A DNA stretch of 64,000 nt from Chytridium lagenaria (GCA_025449115.1 JAHLKC010000029.1:124001-188000), one strand, 5' to 3'. Positions 40,676 through 52,391 are shown, numbered from the stretch's first letter. Notes: generated from the sequence alone by a model not told the origin. Translations and numbers: made by a program.

Positions 40676-43411
40676 TCAAACCAACGGCGCACCTCTACAC
40701 CTATTCCCCTTAACATGTCTCTGCAGTGCATCAAGTCTCGTAAACGTCGTTTCACACACTTGACAACAAATCACAGGTGCCTTGACATCATGCGTCAAAG
40801 CATGTCGTCGAAGATCATGTTTTCTCACAAACTAAAAAAAGAAAAGAAGGACACTCAGCAAAAGAAGGAGAAACAACTGGGAAAGAAGAAATAGAAACTC
40901 ACCCCACGATCACACGTCTCACACATGTACATTTTATCACGTTTATGTTGTCGTGAATGACTCTTGAGGCTCGTGAGCTTCTTGAAAAATTTTCTAAACC
41001 AAAACGTATCAGCACCACAATCATTCAAACGCACACACGAAACAGCAAAAAATTAACGGCAACTATCACTTACCCACAAACACAAGAAACCCATCCCCAT
41101 CATCCTCTCCCTCTCCTTTTCCCTTTCTTCCGCCCTTTTTCACAACAATCTCAACTCTTCCACATCGTCTTCATACCACAACATCCCCAACATAATCCTA
41201 TCCTTCCCTCCTCCATCTTAACATCACATCCTCATCATCCACCAAAGTCTTGATCGAATCATTCGACGCCATTTCCTCACACGTGGCTCATCTCACGTTT
41301 ATCTTTGTCAACGACTTCTTCCGTTTCTTCTTCTGTTTTGAATTTAGTTCTTGTTTTTTTCCCACGAAAAAAAAAAAAAAGAGATCTCACCTGTAAGACC
41401 ATTCGGGCGGGCACATTCTTCAAGACCCTCATCATCAAGCTCCTCCTCATCCACCACAACACAAGAAGCAGGCGACGGTGTCGCATCATACACCTCATCA
41501 GAGGCGTCGTTTTCATATGAGGCAGTAGAGTCAGAGGAGTCAGATGAGGTCACAGCAGACGAATCACCATCAACACCAACTTCACAAGCAAGTTTATCAG
41601 TGTCAACAGTCAATGAGGTCTTTAAAGAAAAAGAAGAAAGGTCAGATGAGGTCTTGTCGGCGTCGATTGCCGTAAATGGAGGTTGCGCGAAATCCGCAAG
41701 GCTGGCGATAAATTCGTCATCGTCGCTGATGGTGGACGTGGACGTTGTCGTTGTTGGGAGGTCACTGTAACAAAGATCGTGGAGTTGGTTAAACAGGTCG
41801 TCGACTTCATCGAGGCTGGAGTGTCGATGGGTAGGGCGAGCGGGGAGAGGGATGGGGAGATGATGTCCATCAGCATGGTCGGGACCGTAGAAGGGGTGGT
41901 GAGGAGAAGGGAGACGCGTTGGTCGGGAGAGAGGCCTTGCATCCAGTAGGCGGCGGCGGCGTTGACGTCTTCGGGGGTTGGGAAGAGCGGGAGGAGAGGA
42001 GTGGTGGGCATGGAGGGTTGGGTGTGAGCAAAAAACGGTAAGAGAGGGGTGGAGGTTGGGGTGGACGCGGGGGTCGAGGTCTCGGAGTGGGAGAGGAACA
42101 AGGAGGCCGGGGTGGGGTACATGATGGAATTCGGTGTGCCTATATTGAGCGCGCTGCCGCTGGAGATGGAGCGGCTACGTGATCGTGGTTTCATTATGGA
42201 TTCTTTGGCGTAAGGAGAGCCCGTGAGGCTGGACTTGCGGTCAGCGCGTAGGTTGGGGTTTGAAATGCTGTGACCGAGGTGACGGTGCTGAGGACGTGGG
42301 GGACGCACGGTGGATGAGCAGCGGGACTTCGTTTGTGTTGGATTGACTAGCAGTGGAAGCGGCTTGGGGCAGAGGACATTAAGATGGTCCATGATGGTCT
42401 CCGTGGGGTCCGGAACAAGAAGGGCACCAACAGAGGGAATGTCAGAAGTGGTAGACATCCAGTCCCAGGGTGAGGAAGGGCCAGAGGACACTGGAGTGTT
42501 GGCCGGTGTGTTTTGCGATTGGAATAGGTTGGGTTCGTGATCGGGCACATCGTAGAGGGGTTCAGTGGTGGTGGCGTCAAACCCAAAGAGGGCTGAAAAA
42601 TCTGCATCGTCCGTGACAGTGACGGAAGTGTCCGACATCATTGACGGGGCTGGCAAAGGAGAAGGATCAGAGGAGACGCGAGGGTCAGACAATGGCTTGA
42701 TAATGGGCGATGATAAAGATGAATTGGAGGCTTTAACAATGGAAAGGGATCGCCTTGATGCTGCATGAGCATGGAAAGAAGGTCAGCGGCGGCAGGACAG
42801 GCCGTCATGTCTGTATCCATGCTCATTGCGGTTGACACATTTGGATTGACGGATGAAGGGGACGGCAATTCTGGGGAAGACGATGGGTTGGCCAGGGTTG
42901 GGCTTGAGACTGCAGAATTGGTGTAGGCTTCCATGTCTTGATCGGCAGGATTATGAAAGAAGAAGCTGGTGTGGTCGTCTCCTGTAGACGCGACGTCCAT
43001 ATGCTGGTGCTGCTGCTCCTCCACTGATGCAAGGAATTGCTGTTGCTGGTTCATATGGAACTGCATGAGCATGAGATTGTATTCTTCGTCATGCAGTTCT
43101 TGACTGTAGATGCTGTGATGGTGGTGTGTCAAGGGAATAGGTAAACCCCCTGCAGCAGCAGCAGAAGCCTCATCCATCATCATTGTCATCATCATTGGAT
43201 GTGTGTGCATGTGCAACCAGTTGAGATGCTGCTGCTGCTGCTGTTGACAATGATGATGCTGCTGCAGTTGCATCAGAGCATGATGATGTTGATGATGATG
43301 ATGATGATGATGATGTTGAGAATGCAGTGATGATGGCTGCTGCTGCCCCATCAAGGGGGGCATTAATGGATAAGGGAGTAGCATACAACGCGTTCTTTTC
43401 CTTAGTTTCAA
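40676..43411 (-). CDS. C2H2 zinc-finger transcription factor with His/Gln-rich N-terminus
   Basis: The N-terminus (ATG 43411) has His, Gln and Met tracts coded by CAT/CAC, CAG/CAA and ATG repeats. A Ser/Pro/Thr-rich body of several hundred residues follows, likely activation or regulatory sequence (PSSPWDWMSTTSDIPSVGAL; RSRSRSISSGSALNIGTPNS), with a frame change near 42650. An acidic linker lies around 41400-41600 (VVVDEEELDDEGLEE). The C-terminal fingers are split by introns: RFFKKLTSLKSHSRQHKRD, YMCETCDRG-FVRKHDLRRH and CCQVCETTFTRLDALQRH with a final Cys. The first finger's Cys pair lies upstream of the last introns and was not located with certainty. The stop TGA is at 40676-40678. Finger order resembles Crz1-like and related fungal regulators, but this is weak. 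Confidence 0.7.
43140..43340. repeat. CAT/CAG-type trinucleotide repeats inside a coding region
   Basis: A run of TGATGA units at about 43279-43315 encodes a His tract on the minus strand. Nearby CTG runs at about 43229-43245 encode Gln. Similar short runs flank these (43150-43200). All lie in the N-terminal part of the C2H2 factor and keep its frame, so length variation among strains is plausible. Confidence 0.85.
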
Positions 43412-44057
43412 GACAGTCTGTCGTAGTAGTAGTAGTGGTGGTAGGTAGTAGGTAGTATATAGTATAGTTGATAGGTATGTATGTACGTATTATAGAAGGG
43501 ATAGAGAGATGAAAAGAATGCCTGCAGTTTTATTTATTTATTTATTATTATTTATTATTATTTAATAATAAATATTATAAAATAATTAATTAACACATTT
43601 ATGTAACAATTAAAGGACAGGACAGTCGAGTATATAGTGATGCTGTCATGCTGCTGCTGTCTATAATTATGATTAAAATAAATAAAGAATAGGGATAGAA
43701 TGGATGTTGTACAAACCGTCTAGTTGTTACACACAGGGATGATTCAATTATTATTATATTTACATATATATTTATATGAAGAGAAGAGAATGAAGAGAAG
43801 AGAAAAGATGTTTTAATAATAAATAAATAAAAAATAAATAATAAATAAACAAATAAAAAGTTGACGCCACCAACCAACATGCAAATATTTTACTTTTTGT
43901 CCACATCACATAACATTAAACACGTCAGCATTCACAAAGAGTGTTAAATAAATAGTATACCTATGTATTTATTAATACATTCAATAATAAATTACATATC
44001 TACATACATACTAGTTTTACATATTACTATTAATTACTATAATATTTATTATTGAAA
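43412..44057. repeat. Simple-sequence-rich divergent promoter region
   Basis: Between two divergently read genes. It contains GTA and GTAG repeats (43432-43470), a TTTA/TTATTA block at about 43531-43590, and an AATA/AAATA block at about 43811-43858. Overall composition is extremely A+T rich. No gene is visible. Confidence 0.7.
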
Positions 44058-45400
44058 ATGGATGACATCTTCAAGGTCCTCAAGGGTATGTAGTGTGTAG
44101 TGTGTAGTGTATGGGGGTTGATGCGCGTTCAATGGGTCATGCTAACCACATCCACACACAGACCGAATGGCCACAAAGAGCGCTGACCGCAAGTTGAAGA
44201 TTGCCGCAGAGTATGAAAGAGTCAACGGTGAGTGAGTGAGTGAGTGAAAGGAGTGAGGTCATCAATGATACACAAGGCGTCATTCCTTGAAATCTGTAAA
44301 GTTCCAAATTCCATGCCATCAGACGTGTACCCTTCAGCCCTTTGTGTGTGGGCTCTGTCCCCGCCATAGCAAGAGCACATTGATTGAGCCTATTTATTTA
44401 TATACTGGAAGAATACTATCCATGAAGGAATACAACCTTAACTGACATTTTATTTCCATCAACCATCCTACCACCGACCGCCACTGTGACTCTCCACGTC
44501 ACAAGCCAAAATTCAAGAGATGGCTGTCAGCCACGTCTCTGGCTTTCAAAAGTCATTGTGAGAGGCTTTTTTCTTTCTTTATAAATGACCTTTTCATTAA
44601 CCTTCCTCTCCTCCTCTTTTCTCTTCTCAGCGAGGCTTGCGTCGCTCAACACAAGTCTACCATCCAGGAACTCATAGCCGAACGAGAAGCCATCCTCTTA
44701 AAGTTGCAAGCAGAGCACGAAAAGATGAACGTCAGCATTACACCTCACCCTCTTCACCTCAATTCCACCCGTCTTTCTTTACGATTCTCTATTACAAGCC
44801 TCTTTTTCTTTTCTCCATCTTTCATAGAGCTGACGCGCTCCTCATCTGTCCATTCCATCCAACAGAAAGTTCAAGACGACTTTCTCACGGAAACCTCCAA
44901 AATTGACAAAGCCCGCAAAAAGCTTCAAGACCAGATCGGCGTCGACCTCAAAGTCTGCTATTCCGGTACCCCTCCAACCACAACCTCTTCAACAATCTCA
45001 CTCCCTCTCTAAACTGCAGACCTCCGTAAAGTCCTTGACCCCCATCTCATGGACCCAAACGACTCCAGCAACGCTCTCGTGCTTATAGCCCCGCCATCAA
45101 GCCGCGCTGCTCGAGTGCGTGACGCGTCGCCTTCAAGTCCACCCTTGAAACGAAGCGCGCCGAGTGGGGAAGAGGGAAACAGTCGCCTTCTGGGACGCTA
45201 TTGATTTCGAGGCGTAGGGCGACTAGTTCGGTTGAGGGGATAGGAGGAGATGATGATGAGGAGATCAAGAGGCCTGGCAAAAAGTTTAAAGAGGATGCTG
45301 CGTCTGCGCTTGAGGTGAGGCATTTTCTTTATTCTGCTGTTGTTATTGAAGTCTTCTATTTTCATTTCGGCAGAGAATTCTCGCGAGCTCTATGATATGA
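44058..45400 (+). CDS. Uncharacterised coiled-coil protein
   Basis: Not recognised. The start gives MDDIFKVLK, then exons DRMATKSADRKLKIAAEYER, AKIQEMAVSHVSGFQKS, EACVAQHKSTIQELIAEREA, ILLKLQAEHEKMN and VHSIQQKVQDDFLTETSKID with ARKKLQDQIGVDLK. The tail has DLRKVLDPHLMDPNDSSNAL and a Ser/Pro/Arg-rich part. A base seems off at about 45200, after which GGDDDEEIKRPGKKFKEDAA follows; with a last intron at 45315-45372 the protein ends ALE-RILASSMI at TGA 45398-45400. The charged heptads indicate a coiled coil, and the basic tail could bind DNA or be a nuclear signal. Introns contain small repeats (44086-44111, 44228-44247). Confidence 0.55.
44086..44111. repeat. Tandem TAGTGTG units in an intron
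   Basis: Three near-identical 7-base units just after the GTATGT donor of the first intron. A second simple repeat, five GTGA units at about 44229-44247, forms the donor side of the next intron, so several equivalent GTGAGT donors lie in a row. Confidence 0.7.
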
Positions 45401-46012
45401 AGACATCCCAAGAAGTACCCAATTCTTTTGTTTTCAAATACGCCGTTTTCTTATTACTTTCAATATTTTCGTCTTTCGTTTGTACTTGCAAAAATCTTTC
45501 CTGTGGTATTATATCCGTTGTATTTACGTTTAGTCGTACCTTTACGTTGTCGTTACATTCTATCGCCTTTCCGAATCCCCTTCTTATGTGTGTGTATTTT
45601 TTATTTGTATACTTCCGTTCCCGTTACAATCCTACTATATCAAATCCTTGCAATCTACTTGTTGTCGTATGTATTTTAAGAAATAGCAATAAGTCTAATT
45701 CACATGTATTCGTGAATAAAAGAAGAAATTGGTGGAATAGAGGTGTTTTAAAAGGACATTGTGTTATAGCGCAGAACCATGACTGCCTTTGTTCTTCTTA
45801 TTGAATTATGACCTTCAAGGTTCATACTATTCCTCCATCTACATCTTAAGGAACACGTTGACTCATTTCGTATTTAAAGAATAAGAATAAAACAATATTA
45901 CATACAAGTACATGCACATTCACCCGTCTAAAAAAACCCACAAGACAACCGGGGAATCCTCTTAAAAAAAACCAACCCTCACAGAAAAAAACCACCGCGC
46001 GTTCTAAGACTA
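45401..46012. other. Convergent 3' intergenic region
   Basis: The ends of two convergent genes face each other here. The sequence is T-rich on the left and A-rich on the right, as expected for 3' untranslated regions. No gene is visible. Confidence 0.4.
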
Positions 46013-47860
46013 TTACATAAAAAGAAGCCGCCTTTTCACCCTTCCTCTGATTATACACCTCCACAATTCCATCGCCAACACCTTCCCATCCACTCCCACC
46101 CCATGTTTCACGCCAACCTCTTTCCTCACAGGCGGATTCGGGGGTGGTCTCATATGCGCCAACGACGCGCTCAATGACAGTGGAATGGTATGACGTTGTT
46201 GGGATGCGGGATGTTGCGACGGGGTGTTGGGAGCGTAGGAGGGTTGGGAGGGGAGAGGGGTTGAGAGGTTGTGGGGGTATCGGTTGTCGTGAGAGACGTT
46301 GGAGGTCAGGGAGATGGGTGGTGAGGGAGGGACGGGAAGTGAGGGAACGTTTTGGGTGGTTCTTTGCGCTAGAATTCGGGATATTATTTTACGTTGTGTA
46401 TGAATGAATTAAAGTAGGGGAAAGCTTACTTTAAGTAAATTTCCTTCAGGTGTTAATAGCGGATGATGGTATAATGCTGTCGCCACGTCCTCCTCACCAC
46501 CATCCCCAAGATTCCCTGTATTCATCGCTCTCCCCACACCCTGCCATCTCAACCACCGTCCCGAGAAAATCGAAACCTCATTCCCGGTATTCACATTCGC
46601 AGCCGTCCCTGTTGAATCCTCGTGCCCGTGATCATGGAAGCTTGTTTCCTACGATCCTTTTTCTTATGCAGATACTGCTGCATGAGCGGTGGGAAGATTT
46701 TACGCAACTCCCTCATCGTCAACGTCGCTATTAAACGTTGTTGACGCCATTCTTCCACGAGTTCTTGATCTCCAGTACGTGGGAGCTGCGCCGCGGGTGG
46801 ATTGGACGTTGTGCTTGTTGGGGTTGCGATGGATCGCGTGGGGGGTTGAGATGGGACAATGACTTCATCGATGGACGTTTTTGGATGTATTGAATGAGAA
46901 TCCCTTGCAGTCATGTCGTCTCCCGGTGTACGTCGATCTCTCCCCACCGTCACGCCCTCCTCACAAGTCCTCACAACATCAAACCGCACCTGTCGTAAAT
47001 CACCTCCTCAACAGCATCCTTCCGTCGTGAAAGTGGCTCCCGTTTCGTGGCTGAGGAAACGTTTGGAGTTGGTGCCGTGGGAACAACGTCTGGTTTTCTT
47101 TATCGCTGACTTTAATACGGGTTTCGGTGCTACAACCCTGAACCAGAACTACTCGCGTTGACACCACTCGACGTCCCTGATGGATGGTAAAGATGAACCG
47201 GCATCCCACCGCTCCCAACAGGTCCCATAACAACCCCAACCCCACCACCCACACTCCCACCAGTGTTCGATGAAACTCTGAAACGCATCCGAGACCTTCT
47301 CATTCCACGGCTCCACAGCTCCAATCCCCAACACTTCCTCGTCCGTCAACAGACTCTCTAAAACCATTTGAAGCTGCTGACCAGACGGTCTCTGTTGACC
47401 GTTGACACCGCCATCTGATGTAACGTCTCCACGTCCTCGAAAACGTATCAATATCCACTGTGGTCACCATCTTGGGTACAACCCTCCGGCGGCGTCGATT
47501 CCACCATCTCCACCGTCTTTACAAAAGGCACAACCATCCTTGGTGGCATCAACACCTGTCCGGTTTCATGGTATCCCCACCTCCCCCTTCATCTTCCCAA
47601 ACCTCCCCATCCCATCCTCCTCCTTCTTCCACCACCTCTCCACCGTGTTCTCGACCTTCTCAACAGCCTTAAACTTTTTCCCCAACACGCTCACAAACGC
47701 CTCCGACTCTTCATTAAACACCAATGACCCCATAGCGCGTGATTTCACACGCGGTGGTGGGGGTTTCCGGATCTCTTGCGTTAAATCAACCCCACTATCA
47801 GATCCTGAACGTATTGAAACATTCTCAACGATCGTGTCGTCAGACATCTCCAGCGACATG
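46013..47860 (-). CDS. Uncharacterised Ser/Pro/Val-rich protein, structure uncertain
   Basis: I do not recognise this gene. ATG 47860 opens MSLEMSDDTIVENVSIRSGS, an Asp/Ser-rich start, then AFVSVLGKKFKAVEKVENTV and ERWWKKEEDGMGRFGKMKGE. Reading frames then change repeatedly; conserved-looking phrases in different frames include LLTDEEVLGIGAVEPWNEKV, SDAFQSFIEHW, GDQELVEEWRQQRLIATLTM and RELRKIFPPLMQQYLHKKKD. The last part is Pro/Ser-rich and ends MELWRCIIRGRVKRRLLFM at 46013-46015. Introns, indels or two genes could explain the frame changes. Coding likelihood rests on strand-wide composition and on the phrases above. Confidence 0.4.
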
Positions 47861-48126
47861 GCCCCCCTTCCTTCCCACAAAAACTATGTTTCAACGATAA
47901 CGCTGGTTTTAAAACACAAAAGAAATCAACAAAGGTGTACCATCATTCTTTGCTAAACATGCAAAGGAAATTGCAAGAACAATACAAATACCCAATCTTG
48001 CGGCACTAAAATAAAACCCACCGAAAAAAAAAAGGTTACAGATAAAAGATCTTCTGAAACAATAACCGTGATAAGTGACCCTTTGTTTCTTGAATAGTAT
48101 GCGCATATGCGAGGGGGGAGACTTGT

Positions 48127-48176
48127 GGGGGGGGGGGGTTGCTTTCTTTAATTGCGAGGCTTTCTTTAATTGCGAG
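48127..48176. repeat. Poly-G run and exact 18-bp tandem duplication
   Basis: Twelve G residues at 48127-48138 are followed by two adjacent identical copies of GCTTTCTTTAATTGCGAG (48141-48158 and 48159-48176). They lie in the 400-bp divergent promoter between the Ser/Pro-rich gene (start 47860) and the F-box gene (start 48262). The duplicated unit could be a regulatory site or a recent slippage product. The rest of this gap is A-rich and has no gene. Confidence 0.75.
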
Positions 48177-48261
48177 GGGAAGTGCCTTTTTTAGGTTGAG
48201 CCCTTTCAATAACTTCTCGATAAACTATATACCCCCCTCCCATACCCACAAAACGTTATCA

Positions 48262-49148
48262 ATGATGGATACCCCAACTGAGCCACCAACCGGTCCCCTC
48301 TCATCACCAACACCACCACATCACCGACCACCGAAACCCCTAAATTCCCAACCGAACTATGGATGCATATCCTCAAACACCTTGACCACGTTGACGTCTG
48401 TCGGCTTTCACAAACCTCCAAATTCTTCCATATCGTCTCCAACGACGATTCAGTATGGCGACGCATCTGCATGGTGAATGGGGTGAAACCGAAAACGAAT
48501 CTCATTGAAGTACTCGATGAGATCAACGATGAGATTGTGGATCATGAACCTAAAGAAGAGAAGAAGGTTGAATGGAAAGTCTTGTTCATGGAACATTATG
48601 AGAATGAAAGAATGTACAGGTTTCGACGGAGATCGTTTTGGTAAGAATCATTTCAAACTGCGATCAATGGTTCTAATTGTGGGGGGTTTTTTTTTGTGGG
48701 GACGCGTAGGGCGGAATACGCTGCAATGAAAGGATTGATGGAGACTTCCAAACGCGACGCCCAACGCGATCTCAACCTCACCAACCTCGGTCGCGCTCCC
48801 TGTCTCCAATGTGAACGTGACAAGCTCCACACCCAACATCTCACCGCCTCAACGTTAACAACGCGTCTAAGTCTCACCGTCACAACCTCTCTCAAATCGT
48901 TTATTAAACCGAGGATTCTGGATCCATTTGAATCGTTTGATACGAGATCCGTGGAAGGGAACAGTCGACAGGCTTTGTTGGCGCATTCGTTGACCGGGGA
49001 GTGTGAGTTTGGGGTGGGGTTGAAGGATTTGGCGTCGAATTTCTTTAGGGGACCGTCGGCGGGGTATGCGGGTAGTTGGGTGTTGCATGATGGTGGGTCT
49101 GGGGCGACGTTGGGGGGTAGACCGCGATTTGTGATGGAGGTGATTTGA
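48262..49148 (+). CDS. F-box protein
   Basis: A probable substrate adaptor of an SCF ubiquitin ligase. A Pro/Thr/Ser-rich leader (MDTPTEPPTGPLSSPTPPHH) precedes the F-box: FPTELWMHILKHLDHVDVCR, LSQTSKFFHIVSNDDSVWRR and IC, reached after a one-base frame change near 48345. The exon continues KVEWKVLFMEHYENERMYRF and ends at RRRSFW, where a 60-nt intron (about 48641-48709) follows. The second exon has GLMETSKRDAQRDLNLTNLG, CLQCERDKLH and a tail ending RPRFVMEVI. No LRR, WD or other substrate domain can be seen; the Cys pair is not enough for a zinc site. Size about 290 residues. Confidence 0.75.
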
Positions 49149-49362
49149 GGGTTGTTGTTGGACCCCTTTCTCCCTCTTTTCCCTTTTGCCTCTTGAAATA
49201 AGTATGTGAGTAAATGAGTAGAGTGATGACGGACGCTTTAGCCACGATATGTTTTTGTCGCTTGCTTAAAGGGGATCTTTTGATTACTTTTTCTTTTATC
49301 TTGTTTTGAATAAATTCCTGTTGAATTCTTTCTCACGTAAACTCAATTTTTTTAAAAAAAAC

Positions 49363-50609
49363 GATGGGACCAAAGAGAACTGCATCCACCAAGACCGCAT
49401 CCACCAAGCCTGCAAAGAAGGCAAAGGGAAAGGCACCAGGTAAAATGATCCGCCCCACCTTCACGCGATTCAACATGAATGCATCATCGTATGTTGACGA
49501 GATTGATTGAAAAAAAAACAAAAACCCCCAGCTCGAGAGAAGGATATGGAGAATGATGAGGTGGCGTGGTTACGCTGTCAAAACCATCCCCTTGTACTTA
49601 CGTTTGTTAAAGATGGATGATTTGGAGAATGAAAGGACTTTTGTGAACGAGGGGTCTGCTGAACAGGGTGGAAGGTAAGGGTTGCTTTCAAAGAATGGAC
49701 ACGTGGTGCTGAATGGTTGACTTTATTGTGCTGCATCCAATGCTTCACAATGTCTTTTATGATCCTCTGCTCCCTTTATCGCATCAAGCCAAGAAATATC
49801 AGGCTTTCTGGAGATCTTTCATAGTCAATTCAAGAAGCAGAATGAGACGCAGGCAAAGACAGAGGCCAAGGTTTCAGAGTCCAACCTCATGCAGAAAATA
49901 GAGACGGTACGTGTTTTCTTTTCTGCTTGTCCACCTTTATTTTCTTCTTGGTGGAAGCCATCGTTTAAAGCAATCTGGGCTTCATTCCGCTTCCTTGGTA
50001 TTTTTGGTTTTCTGCTGTCATCCCACGTTCACTCAATCCACCTTTTCCATAGATCAAGTCTTTTGTTGGGAAACTCGAACAAGACTGGTAATTACACTCG
50101 TAGTCACTCCAATGTTTACGTTTCAAGCGTGGATGACACCGAATCCATCCGTATAAAGACCGAAGCGTTCATGGCTGATCAAGGTGAACCCCCGCCCCAC
50201 AGGACTTTAAAGACTCATAACATTCCAAGCAGAAGCTGTCCAGAAATACAAAAAGGCCTACGAGAAACGATGCAACGCTATGAAGACGGTTGTGAACCAG
50301 TTTGAGAAGGCTTGTGAGAGGGAGAGGGAGCAGTTTGATGAATTCTTAAAGTCGATTGAGAATGAAAGTGAGCAGGGGGGAAGTTTAGGTGTTTGCTAAT
50401 GTTGAATGTTGGTAAGGTGCCGTCTGTAAGGAGACGGCAGTTGAAGTTTTTAAACGCATGTCGGAGGACGTTGCGGAGGCAAAGAGAAGAACGCGATCGT
50501 TGGCAAAGGTATTGCTTAAAGGATTTACGCATGGATCTGATGAGCTGTATTGCAGAAAGAGTTTAACGCATCGGGCATTAAGGAGGGCATTAAGATGTTG
50601 TTAAATTGA
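49363..50609 (+). CDS. Uncharacterised coiled-coil protein (possible SYCP3/Cor1-like)
   Basis: The start gives a Lys/Ala/Thr-rich basic N-terminus (MGPKRTASTKTASTKPAKKA). Later exons read LYLRLLKMDDLENERTFVN, EISGFLEIFHSQFKKQNETQ, ESNLMQKIET, IKSFVGKLEQD, AEAVQKYKKAYEKRCNAMKT and VVNQFEKACEREREQFDEFL. The last exons give ETAVEVFKRMSEDVAEAKRR and end with KEFNASGIKEGIKMLLN at a stop at 50607-50609. About seven introns, with at least one frame problem near 49560. The basic head, long coiled coil and short helical tail recall the Cor1/Xlr/SYCP3 pattern of meiotic axis proteins, but that is only pattern similarity. Confidence 0.55.
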
Positions 50610-50711
50610 ATCATTTTGTATTGGCGTTGTATCAAAAAGGCACACTCACTTTTGAATCTGCGAGACATAAGGTTCTCGTCTTCTGTGAATTCTTCAAAAA
50701 TAAATAAATCA

Positions 50712-51815
50712 ATGCTTCCAACAATCTTCTCATCAGGCTCATTCATCGTCGATGATATCCTCATACTCGATGAAGATGGTTCCAAAAAGGATTCATACGA
50801 TGGCGTTGTTGGTGGAGGCGGCGTCCACACGATTGTTGGTTTTATTCATCCTGCTTGAATTCCACTTATGTCTTATCAGGTTCAGCCCTATGGTATCAAC
50901 AACATAGATCAAAACAAGTAGGATATGTCGCCCGAATCGGCGAGGGATGCCCCAAAGATGTCCTGGAAGCTTTAGATAACCTTGGTATCAATTTGTTCAA
51001 GATTTCAGTTCCTGAACCCCAACCTCGAGCAACCAATTACTTCAAGGGGTCAAGCGGAACGCGTGGATTCGAATTTACCACATCCGAGAAATCCTACGCA
51101 ACCCAGTTCCGCATTCGAGTGGAAGATATACCTGAAGAGTGGATGGCTTCGCTTAAATTTATTCATCTTCTCATGTCTGCTGATCGTGCTATCGAGTGGA
51201 CGAGAAAGTTTGATGAACGGGCAAAAACGTTGGGATATCCGAACGACCCTGTTTTGTTTGGGAACCGAGCCCGGCTTCTTGCGTACCTAAGCAATGGGAC
51301 ATGTTTGAGGAGGCTCTAAAAATTGTGTCGGTGGTTTCTCCAAATCACGAAGAAGGGATGGATATGGCAAAGGGACGAATGAACGTCGGGGAAGATGAGC
51401 TGGAAAACGTAAAATCTCTGGCAAAACTTCTTCTGGAAACAATTATTCGGGTTGGATCAAAGCAAATCTTGTGATCCGTGCCGCCCATATGGGCTGCCTC
51501 GTCGTTCCTCATCCCGAAATTTCGAAAGAAGCTATGACGCTGATTCCTGCATTTTGGACAGCAGATCAAGCTGAGAGGGTGAAGGATGTCACGGGAGCTG
51601 GGAACTCGTTTATGGGAGGGCTCATGGTTGGCCTTGCTGAAGGAAAAGATATTGTGGAAGCTTCACGTTTCGGTGCCGTTTCAAGTTCCTTTGCGGTCGA
51701 AGCCATTGGAATCCCGACCCTGAACAGAGACGACGGAACAGAAAAATGGAACGATGGTCCAGATCCATATGAACGTCTAAATGTATTGGCCCAGAGAGAA
51801 TCATTACAACTTTAA
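50712..51815 (+). CDS. PfkB-family kinase, MAK32-like
   Basis: A ribokinase-fold sugar or nucleoside kinase homologue. The start LPTIFSSGSFIVDDI is the usual first strand; DGVVGGGGVHTIVG-SALW after a short intron (about 50840-50880) is the Gly-rich first signature, followed by VGYVARIGEGCPKDVLEAL. Mid-protein TRGFEFTTSEKSYATQFRI and ASLKFIHLLMSADRAIEW fit the family. A frame change of one base near 51245 and another near 51450 is needed. The second signature reads DVTGAGNSFMGGLMVGL: the usual catalytic Asp of GAGD is Asn, as in the fungal MAK32 branch. The end KWNDGPDPYERL is also typical. Stop TAA 51813-51815 overlaps the stop of the OHCU gene on the other strand. Confidence 0.8.
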
Positions 51816-52391
51816 AGAGACGCTGATTCTGCTCGCTGCTTCTTCAGCCTATCTCTTGCGATCAAGACCATTGCTTTTAATCCCGTCTCAAGCTCTTCTT
51901 GTTTTGAATTGTTCATCCGTTCCCTGATCACGTCCACTATGGCACTTCGAGGTCTTCCAGCGACAAACACGACAAACTTGAACCCAAATCGCTCCTCGTA
52001 CTCGTCGTTGAGTTTTTGCAGGGTGGCATTGACTTCCGCGTCTTCATTGCTAACGGCGGATGCTCTATTTGTGTATCCTTGCTCCTTGAGTGAGGACGCT
52101 GAAAGCTGCTCTTTAAGGAGCTCCTATTAATATATATTAGCATCTCATTATTAATAAACAATAAACCAAACCTATTCTTGGATGTGCGTTGATGACGACC
52201 AACCTGTCCACTTCCGACAGGGATGCGATGACAGCATCCGTTACATCAAGAAGTTGCTCCCAAGACTCAAAAGGTCTTTGTTTCAATAGAGCCGCAGCAA
52301 GAGGCGGCGCAGGCTCAAAGAGAGCCTCAACCGTCCTGATAAACTTGTCGTCACTTGTCGCATTCAGCTCTTGTATCGAGAGCAACCCCAT
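51812..52391 (-). CDS. OHCU decarboxylase (purine/urate degradation)
   Basis: Converts 2-oxo-4-hydroxy-4-carboxy-5-ureidoimidazoline to S-allantoin, the last step of urate to allantoin. ATG 52391 gives MGLLSIQELNATSDDKFIRT, then ALFEPAPPLAAALLKQRPFE and VINAHPRIG, which carries the catalytic His. An intron of about 50 nt (52120-52165) precedes ELLKEQLSASSLKEQGYTN. The second half has LQKLNDEYEERFGFKFVVFV, AGRPRSAIVDVIRERMNNS and EELETGLKAMVLIARDRL. The stop TAA is at 51812-51814. An upstream in-frame ATG at 52448 would overlap the DMAP1 start, so 52391 is preferred. Length about 175 residues, normal. No peroxisomal C-terminal signal; it ends AESASL, with SL only loosely like PTS1. Confidence 0.88.

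Noticed and set aside
43811..43858. CRISPR-like or satellite array
   Set aside because: It is a simple A/T microsatellite with no spacers or conserved repeat unit.
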